DNA of 11,477 nt from Thermoplasmata archaeon (GTDB lineage: Archaea; Thermoplasmatota; SW-10-69-26), in the NCBI GenBank assembly GCA_003561665.1, contig PWVY01000215.1, positions 1-11,477 on the forward strand, in the 5' to 3' direction. This document shows, in pieces, positions 6,884 through 11,477 of the stretch. Position numbers and translations under genes: made by a program. Positions within the stretch are counted from its first letter, which is position 1; each line of letters opens with the position of its first letter. Under the pieces are notes generated by a model that was given only the letters and a program-made list of their open reading frames with translations, was not told where the DNA came from and did not search any database.

Positions 6884-7917
6884 TGGGCTGCCTCCACCAC
6901 CGCCTGAGGCACCGGGATCCGCCACGGGCTCTCCGGCGATTCACCCGTCGTCCACCCACGAACCACCACATCCTCCTCAAACAAGAACAACATCACGGGT
7001 CCCTCCCCCGTCGCGTTCCTGATCAGATCCCTAGCCTCTACCAGAACGCCCCCCGCCGCGGGTCTTGCCACGAACACGGGATCCTCGGACAGATTGTACG
7101 GCCCAAGCCCATCCAGCAAGCAATCCACCGCATCCATCGCGGCCTCCGCATCCCCCGTCGCTGTCTGGTTCGAGCGCTTCTCTACCATGCGCTCGTCCCC
7201 CTCCGAGAACGGGGACCAACGCTCCTCGATGACCCAATGATCCTCCCCCTCGAACAACGTGACAACCTTCGGAACGTGCGCCGAATGTGTGTCCTCGAAC
7301 GGGACATCCTGCACGAGGGCCACGGAACCGATCCATGCCGCGTTGAAGAACACCACGCCCAAGCTTGCAAGCGCCAACGACCGCCCCCAACGATGCCCCC
7401 TCGAACGCAACCAGCCGCCCCACCCATCAGGTGCCCAACCGAACCGGGAAACCGCCAAGGGCCCCACAAGCGCGATGAAGGCTAAAATGCTCACAACCGT
7501 CAAAATCGGGTCCACCGTCGTCATGATAGGGTACCGGAACGCCGCCGTCGAAAACGGCCAAAACGGGGCCAGCGACCACACCGTGAACGCATCCAAAACG
7601 ACGTGAGAACCCCATGCGATGGACACGATGGCGCCCCATCGAGCCCGTCGAGTGAACGCCCATGCTGCGCCTCCAGCCAAGAACGCGGCCAGGAACGTGT
7701 GCGATAAGCCTCGGTGTCCCAGCAAGTGCTCGGTCAGGATGAGGGTCTCGGCGCTCCAGGGGGCATAGGGTCCGAAGATCGTCCAAGGGATGGATGTGAT
7801 GAAATCAAGATCTGGCGCCATGGCCCATAGCCCCCCGATAGCGATCTCGCGGCGCCGGAACCCAAGCAGTGCAAGCACGGCGGCTCCCACGGCGAAGTGA
7901 GCGATGGGACTAGGCAC
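6874..7917 (-). CDS. Membrane-bound metal-dependent hydrolase, DUF457/YdjM type
   Basis: A 347-residue integral membrane protein. The N-terminal half carries the histidine/aspartate pattern of the DUF457 (YdjM) family: H7 near the start, APDLD (34-38), HRGLSH (68-73) and GSHVVLDAFT (103-112). These probably bind metal in a phospholipase-C-like active site at the membrane. Hydrophobic segments lie at about 8-20, 75-88, 96-111, 134-156 and 184-202. The C-terminal 145 residues are hydrophilic and not typical of short family members; they probably form a soluble, outward-facing domain I do not recognise. The start is GTG at 7917, with GAGG 4 nt upstream. It follows the lipoprotein gene by 16 bp and overlaps sfsA by 10 bp, so the three are likely one transcript. 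The E. coli homologue is LexA-regulated; nothing here shows that. The substrate is unknown. Confidence 0.8.
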   Translation of the reverse strand: MPSPIAHFAVGAAVLALLGFRRREIAIGGLWAMAPDLDFITSIPWTIFGPYAPWSAETLILTEHLLGHRGLSHTFLAAFLAGGAAWAFTRRARWGAIVSIAWGSHVVLDAFTVWSLAPFWPFSTAAFRYPIMTTVDPILTVVSILAFIALVGPLAVSRFGWAPDGWGGWLRSRGHRWGRSLALASLGVVFFNAAWIGSVALVQDVPFEDTHSAHVPKVVTLFEGEDHWVIEERWSPFSEGDERMVEKRSNQTATGDAEAAMDAVDCLLDGLGPYNLSEDPVFVARPAAGGVLVEARDLIRNATGEGPVMLFLFEEDVVVRGWTTGESPESPWRIPVPQAVVEAAQCP

Positions 7918-7933
7918 GAGGCCTCAAAGCCCC

Positions 7934-8983
7934 TTAGGAGGTATCACGTTGACCCCTGTGAAGGAGGGCCGCGAGGGCAAGCAACGGTACCAGGAGTGTG
8001 GGGAGGGGGGATTCGTTCATCCCATCGCGGTGGGGTTGCGCGAAGGGATCGAAACGAGCCTCGGTCTCCATCTCGTAGGGGAGGCCGAGGGGTGCTGCGT
8101 ACGCGCTGCTTGTCAGGGGACCCAGGTAGAGGTTGCTTGAAGCAGGCCAGCGCATCTCGTCGATGGCGGTCTTGTCGAGCACGAGTTCGACGGTTTGTTC
8201 GCCGGGTTCGGACTGGGGGATCGTGCTGTCCTCGACGATGTCTGGATCGTTGAGGGTGGCACCGGCTCCAAGACCCAAATCGCCGCCCCCGGTGGGTTCG
8301 TTGCTCCAGGTGAGCATGATGCGGAGTTCGGCGAGGCGTTCGATGTACCCCTCGCGCGCCGTGTCGGTTTCACCCCATGGAGCCTCGATGGGGTACCAGT
8401 CGTGGTTGGATCCGGTGACAGGCGCGGGGGTTGCACCGGCGAGCGTGAGAGCGTCTTCGTGATGGGTGTCGATGCGGTCTTTGTAGAGCGGTAGCGCTAA
8501 CGTGCCGGAATCGTTGCCTGCTCCAGCGGAGGCTTGAGGGATCCATTCTTCTGTGTGCCCGTCCGCGGTGGCGACGATGCCGACGGGCTGGTTGCTGGGG
8601 ATGTTCGCGGTGGCTGTCCCGTCGGGGCCGGTTCGAAGGGGCACGGTCGTGTCGGGAGAGGGTGTGCTCGGTTGCGTGCTGATGCGGACGGCGGCGTCGG
8701 CGTGCGCGCTTTGCCCGTTGGCATCGCCTTGAATCTGGAAGCTTCCGGAAGCGTCGCCTTCGTAAGATCCCCAGTACACGATGATGGCAGCGTCATCGAT
8801 GCTGGGTCCCTCTGGTTCGTCGAGGATCTGGATGGTGAGCGCGTAGTCTCCGTTGCCTCCACTTTGGGGCGCGTCGAGGGGGACGGTGTCCGCGCTGACG
8901 GGGGGGCCGATGTTTTCGATGCAGCCAGCCGTGAGGACGAGCAGCAGGATGCCTAGGAGGACAGGGGCAAGCGTCTCCCGCAT
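7934..8983 (-). CDS. Surface lipoprotein with a C-terminal membrane anchor, function unknown
   Basis: A 349-residue exported protein. Residues 1-21 are a lipoprotein signal ending in the lipobox LTAGC, with C21 as the likely lipidated residue. Residues about 29-310 are acidic and Ser/Thr/Gly-rich. They include a stretch near 150-185 (TGPDGTATANI and VGIVATADGH) resembling the Ig-like or carboxypeptidase-regulatory beta-sandwich of surface proteins. The end is S-P-L-P, then a hydrophobic helix (about 327-341), then HRGQR: a short tripartite tail like archaeal CTERM sorting signals, though no PGF is present. No catalytic motif is seen. I chose the ATG at 8983 because the signal peptide starts there. 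The frame stays open to 9337, but that extension is antisense to dcd and lacks signal-like sequence. It heads the operon with the DUF457 hydrolase and sfsA. Confidence 0.75.
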   Translation of the reverse strand: MRETLAPVLLGILLLVLTAGCIENIGPPVSADTVPLDAPQSGGNGDYALTIQILDEPEGPSIDDAAIIVYWGSYEGDASGSFQIQGDANGQSAHADAAVRISTQPSTPSPDTTVPLRTGPDGTATANIPSNQPVGIVATADGHTEEWIPQASAGAGNDSGTLALPLYKDRIDTHHEDALTLAGATPAPVTGSNHDWYPIEAPWGETDTAREGYIERLAELRIMLTWSNEPTGGGDLGLGAGATLNDPDIVEDSTIPQSEPGEQTVELVLDKTAIDEMRWPASSNLYLGPLTSSAYAAPLGLPYEMETEARFDPFAQPHRDGMNESPLPTLLVPLLALAALLHRGQRDTS

Positions 8984-9000
8984 AAGGCGCGCATGGGACG

Positions 9001-9087
9001 GTGGGCGTCTAAAGTTTTCTCGTGGCACCGGTGAAAAGCGGGATGAGGGGGGGTTGGGTCGCCCACAACCTTCTATGGGGTGGGCGT
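9001..9087. repeat. Three copies of GTGGGCG in the lipoprotein/dcd spacer
   Basis: GTGGGCGT occurs at 9001-9008 and again at 9080-9087. The inverted form CGCCCAC is at 9060-9066. The last two make a 7-bp inverted repeat with a 13-nt loop ending 14 nt before the dcd ATG. It could be an operator or a leader hairpin. The motif is also easy to find by chance in GC-rich DNA, so support is weak. Confidence 0.3.
9009..9016 (-). promoter_or_regulatory. Candidate TATA box of the lipoprotein operon
   Basis: On the minus strand AGAAAACTTTAGA is the only AT-rich patch in the 117-bp divergent spacer. Its core is centred about 30 nt before the ATG at 8983, and no ribosome binding site precedes that ATG. 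Together these suggest a leaderless or very short-leader transcript. Confidence 0.4.
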
Positions 9088-9100
9088 GGTGGGGGGAGCG

Positions 9101-9673
9101 ATGATCCTTTCGGACCGGGACATCCAGGAGCGCTTGAAGAAGGGGGACCTCGTGGTTGACCCCTTGGATGACCCTGATTTGCAGATCCAGCCCTCGAGCA
9201 TCGATCTTCGCTTGGGGAACGAGTTCGTGATGTACCGCACGACGCACGTTCCCTACATCGATCCAGAGGATCCTGGAACCCAGGAAGAATACGCTGATCG
9301 CGTCGAGATCCCGGAAGGTGAGCGGTTCATCCTTCACCCTGGAGAGTTCGCGCTCGGGAGCACGTACGAACGCATCGAGCTGCCTGCCGATCTTGTCGCG
9401 TTCGTGGAAGGTCGCTCGAGCCTGGGACGCTTAGCGATCGTTGTTCACGCCACCGCGGGCTTGTGCGATCCAGGGTTCGAGGGGAAGATCACGCTGGAGC
9501 TCTCCAACCTGGGCAAGGTGCCTGTCGCGCTTCACCCGATGATGCGGATCAGCCAGATCGTGCTTCATGAGATGAAGAACCCTGCCGAGCGTCCGTACGG
9601 AGCGGAGCGGGGCAGCAAGTACCAAGGCCAAGAGCGCCCCGAGCTGACACGCATCGACCAAGACTTCGCTTAA
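9101..9673 (+). CDS. dcd: dCTP deaminase, possibly bifunctional with dUTPase activity
   Basis: Converts dCTP to dUTP on the way to dTTP; bifunctional relatives continue to dUMP. The 190 residues match the family throughout: MILSDRDI at the start, QIQPSSIDLRLGNEF (28-42), EGRSSLGR (103-110) with the conserved Arg and Ser residues, DPGFEGKITLELSN (123-136) with catalytic Glu133, and GSKYQGQ (171-177) near the end, which closes over the nucleotide. Residues 118-120 are T-A-G. As I recall the families, bifunctional deaminase-dUTPases carry this pattern while the E. coli enzyme has T-A-H, so dUTPase activity is plausible but not proven. The start is the ATG at 9101, preceded by GGTG 9 nt upstream; an in-frame GTG at 9080 is less likely. 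It converges on the ATP-grasp gene with 11 bp between stops. Confidence 0.95.
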   Translation: MILSDRDIQERLKKGDLVVDPLDDPDLQIQPSSIDLRLGNEFVMYRTTHVPYIDPEDPGTQEEYADRVEIPEGERFILHPGEFALGSTYERIELPADLVAFVEGRSSLGRLAIVVHATAGLCDPGFEGKITLELSNLGKVPVALHPMMRISQIVLHEMKNPAERPYGAERGSKYQGQERPELTRIDQDFA

Positions 9674-9685
9674 GGCCGCGGCCTT
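9672..9685. terminator. 14-bp perfect palindrome joining the dcd and ATP-grasp stop codons
   Basis: AAGGCCGCGGCCTT is a perfect palindrome that begins within the TAA of dcd and ends at the last base of the opposing TGA. It fills the whole 11-bp gap. It could fold as a short hairpin in either RNA and act as a two-way transcription end or processing signal. It lacks the U-tract expected of an archaeal terminator, so the role is uncertain. Confidence 0.3.
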
Positions 9686-10638
9686 CATGCGGAGGCCTTG
9701 CCGGCTTGTTGAGCTTCGAGGATGGTGCTCTCAAGATAAGCGGCCACGCGATCGAACGGATCGAAACCGAAGGCTTCCCCGATGGGTCGGCGCAGGTTGG
9801 AGTTCGCATTCACATCGTAATACACGCGTCGGCCGTCCGGCGTTTCAAGATATTCCACAGCGCCTACATCGATGCCGGCGGCCTCCACGATGCGTTGCCC
9901 GGTCTCAACAGCTTCTTCGGGAACGTCCGGGAACGGATGGAATCGGATGTCCTCGGTGGCGTCCTGTTGCGGTTCAGCGGGGTTGCAAACCTCAGAGGGG
10001 CACAGGTTGAAGGCCCCGTTCGAGACAACGCGCATGGCGTAGAGGAGCTCCCCGTCGAGGAACTCCATGCGAACGATGCCGCGATCCTCGTCGTACTCCA
10101 AGAGCTCTTGAACGAGCAGGAGGCCCTCGGGGTTCCAAAGCTCGGGTTCTTCCTCAAGCCGTTCGATCAAGGCGTTGGGTGATTCGATCACGCGCATGCG
10201 GGCACCGCTTCCTCCCTGCTCAGGCTTCAGTAGCGCGGGCCATGTGAGGTCGGTTGCGTCGCTCTGCACTGCGTGGGGGTCGTTGAACACGATGCTTTTG
10301 GGGTGATCGATGCCAAGGTGGCGAAGGAGCGCAAGCTGCTTGGCTTTCGACCGTTCGACACTGAAGGCTTTGGCCCCGTTGATGACGCGGGCATCGCTGA
10401 TGTCCAGGTGGTGAAGCAGCGCGTGTGTGAAGGGGACTGCGCGCTGGTTCCCTCGCGTGTAAGCGCTGGGGCTGGCCTGGTTGAAGTACACGTGCGCGTT
10501 TGGAGGGTTCCAGGTCTCGAAGGCGGATTGCTTGAGGTCGAATGCGTCGTAGGCGATGCCGCGGTCGTCGAGCGCGGAGAAGAGCGGTTCCTGCCAGGAA
10601 GGGTGCTCGTAGAGCACGATCAACTCGGGCGTCATCAT
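9685..10638 (-). CDS. RimK-like ATP-grasp ligase
   Basis: A 317-residue soluble enzyme of the ATP-grasp superfamily, closest in style to RimK/LysX/glutathione-synthase carboxylate-amine ligases, which activate a carboxylate as acyl phosphate and join it to an amine. Residues 1-95 look like the N-terminal substrate domain. SKAKQLALLRHLGI (97-110) leads into the ATP-binding core: PALLKPEQGGSGARM (134-148) with K138 and a glycine loop, then LLVQELL (174-180) as hinge, then GAVEYLE (259-265) and YYDVNANSNLRRP (273-285), giving E262, D275 and N277 as magnesium ligands. C213 and C218 sit in an insert. The substrate cannot be named: glutamate ligation to protein or cofactor and peptide synthesis are all possible. 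The start is ATG at 10638 (or 10635). It is transcribed alone, away from the DsbA-family gene. Confidence 0.8.
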   Translation of the reverse strand: MMTPELIVLYEHPSWQEPLFSALDDRGIAYDAFDLKQSAFETWNPPNAHVYFNQASPSAYTRGNQRAVPFTHALLHHLDISDARVINGAKAFSVERSKAKQLALLRHLGIDHPKSIVFNDPHAVQSDATDLTWPALLKPEQGGSGARMRVIESPNALIERLEEEPELWNPEGLLLVQELLEYDEDRGIVRMEFLDGELLYAMRVVSNGAFNLCPSEVCNPAEPQQDATEDIRFHPFPDVPEEAVETGQRIVEAAGIDVGAVEYLETPDGRRVYYDVNANSNLRRPIGEAFGFDPFDRVAAYLESTILEAQQAGKASA

Positions 10639-10696
10639 GGCCCTGTGGTCGCCATGCGTGAAGGTTCTTTGGGGAGCGGCAAGGCTTGGAGCCTAC

Positions 10697-10704
10697 GTTT
10701 AAAC
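10697..10704 (+). promoter_or_regulatory. Palindromic TATA box GTTTAAAC between the divergent ATP-grasp and DsbA-family genes
   Basis: GTTTAAAC is centred 28 nt before the ATG at 10729, the spacing expected for a leaderless archaeal transcript of the DsbA-family gene. Being symmetric, it could also serve the ATP-grasp gene, giving a leader of about 36 nt. Just upstream, AGGCT-TGG-AGCCT (10682-10694) is an inverted repeat that could be an operator. Nothing else is seen in the 90-bp spacer. Confidence 0.45.
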
Positions 10705-10728
10705 CGGAAGCTTGAGACTGGTAGGAAC

Positions 10729-11403
10729 ATGTCGTCCAGTTCGCCAACCCTGTACGTCGTGTTCGATTACGTGTGCCCGTACGCGTACATCGGGAAGCGG
10801 CGTGCGGACATCCTTGCCCGCGAGCACGGTGTCGAGGTGCAGTACTTGCCGTGGGAGATCTACCCCGGCACTGTTCCTGAGGGCAGGGCCTCTGGTGGGG
10901 ATTATCCCGAGAAGGCCTCGGAGTGGGTTGCGTCGTTGGCGGAGGAGGTTGATCTTTCGTTGTCGGGGCCCGATCGGAGCGTGAACAGCAACCTGGCCCT
11001 GAAGGGGTCTTTGTATGCCAGTGATCAGGGGGAATCCTCGTTCGAGGCGTATCATGAGGCCGCGTTCGAAGCTCTCTGGACGCGAGGGGAGAACCTGGGC
11101 GATCGGGATGTCCTCTCCTCGGTGGTCGAGGAGGCGGGGTTGGAGCTGGAGCGGTTCTTCGCGAGCATCAATCATCATTCCTACCAGTTCCGGTTGGATG
11201 TGATCAAGCGGCGCGTGGAGCAGGATCTTGGGGTGCAGCGGGTGCCGACGTTCGTGTTCGGGGATCAGCGCGTGGTCGGGAACGATTCCTTCGAGGGTTC
11301 GCTTCGTCGACCCTTCGAGGCGTTCCTTGAGCGTCGTAAGGCGCTGGGCGAGGATTGGGCATCGACACTTGCAACGGACGTCGGTCTGGCCGGGGTGGCG
11401 TAG
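10729..11403 (+). CDS. DsbA-family (FrnE-like) thioredoxin-fold protein with a single cysteine
   Basis: A 224-residue protein with the thioredoxin-fold layout of the DsbA/FrnE group. The N-terminal strand leads to FDYVCPYAYIG (12-22) at the active site, followed by a long helical insert (about 58-160) and QRVPTFVFG (170-178) with the cis-proline P173. The active site reads C-P-Y-A, so the second cysteine of the usual CxxC is replaced by Ala19. C16 is the only cysteine in the protein. It cannot form an internal disulfide and may act through a mixed disulfide, or as a glutathione-S-transferase-kappa or isomerase-type enzyme. No signal peptide is present, so it is cytoplasmic. The start is the ATG at 10729, 28 nt after a TATA box. 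The label 'DsbA family oxidoreductase' is safe; the reaction is unknown. Confidence 0.82.
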   Translation: MSSSSPTLYVVFDYVCPYAYIGKRRADILAREHGVEVQYLPWEIYPGTVPEGRASGGDYPEKASEWVASLAEEVDLSLSGPDRSVNSNLALKGSLYASDQGESSFEAYHEAAFEALWTRGENLGDRDVLSSVVEEAGLELERFFASINHHSYQFRLDVIKRRVEQDLGVQRVPTFVFGDQRVVGNDSFEGSLRRPFEAFLERRKALGEDWASTLATDVGLAGVA

Positions 11404-11477
11404 TCAAAGGTGCGCGAGAAGGTGGGGGGAGATCGTGGTTTTCTCGAGGCGGTCTTGGATCTCGGTGGGGGTGAGGG
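11404..11477 (-). CDS. C-terminal end of an unidentified gene, cut by window edge
   Basis: On the minus strand a frame open to the right edge encodes LTPTEIQDRLEKTTIS and then PHLLAHL before a TGA whose complement is at 11404-11406, directly after the DsbA-family stop codon. Third codon positions are almost all G or C (mostly C), which favours a real gene over the competing + strand frame starting GTGCGCGAG at 11410. Twenty-three residues are too few to assign a family. Confidence 0.45.
   Translation of the reverse strand, partial: LTPTEIQDRLEKTTISPHLLAHL

Noticed and set aside
6128..6907. A + strand frame of 259 codons opposite sfsA
   Set aside because: The minus strand holds the full set of SfsA motifs. 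This frame is Pro/Arg/His-rich without a domain.
7935..7953. A + strand AGGAGGT followed by ATCACG and TTG that looks like an excellent translation start
   Set aside because: These bases encode the last residues and stop of the minus-strand lipoprotein. The + frame that follows is short and has no recognisable content.
8984..9337. An N-terminal extension of 118 residues on the lipoprotein
   Set aside because: It is antisense to dcd and would bury the signal peptide and lipobox in the middle of the protein.

Overview
The window reads as a GC-rich archaeal chromosome segment, most likely euryarchaeal. The lineage call rests on three genes: an Nre-family DNA repair protein with a C-terminal PCNA-binding tail, a SPOUT-class RNA methyltransferase of the archaeal/eukaryotic DUF171 family, and an archaeal-type dCTP deaminase. 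Several first genes also have a TTTAA-like box about 30 nt before the start codon and no convincing ribosome binding site. A Thermoplasmatota-like lineage is possible, but I cannot resolve it from sequence alone. I see no transposon, integrase, phage gene, CRISPR array, tRNA or rRNA.

Layout, left to right. (1) The 3' part of an nreA-like gene on + (to 1045) converges on a minus-strand gene for a large secreted right-handed beta-helix protein (1042-3933); the two stop codons share one CTAG. (2) Upstream of the beta-helix gene on the same strand lie the SPOUT methyltransferase (4033-4800) and a protein with four helix-hairpin-helix units (4804-5853). These two are 3 bp apart and form an operon. 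The 99-bp spacer before the beta-helix gene holds nested inverted repeats that pair with its Shine-Dalgarno. (3) A second minus-strand operon runs from a surface lipoprotein (7934-8983) through a DUF457/YdjM-type membrane hydrolase (6874-7917) to SfsA (6029-6883), with a 16-bp gap and then a 10-bp overlap. (4) dcd (9101-9673, +) diverges from that operon and converges on a RimK-like ATP-grasp ligase (9685-10638, -). Their stops are linked by a 14-bp palindrome. (5) A DsbA-family protein with a single cysteine (10729-11403, +) diverges from the ligase gene. It abuts the tail of a probable minus-strand gene at the right edge.

Functionally this is a mixed neighbourhood: genome and nucleotide maintenance (Nre, dcd, perhaps the HhH protein and SfsA), RNA modification (SPOUT), and cell surface (beta-helix protein, lipoprotein). 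I do not see a defence or mobile system. The most interesting signal is regulatory. The leader of the beta-helix gene carries an 11-bp perfect inverted repeat and a shorter hairpin, both able to mask the Shine-Dalgarno. The longer arm lies at or upstream of the start point expected from a TTATAA box, so read-through mRNA and locally initiated mRNA could be translated differently.
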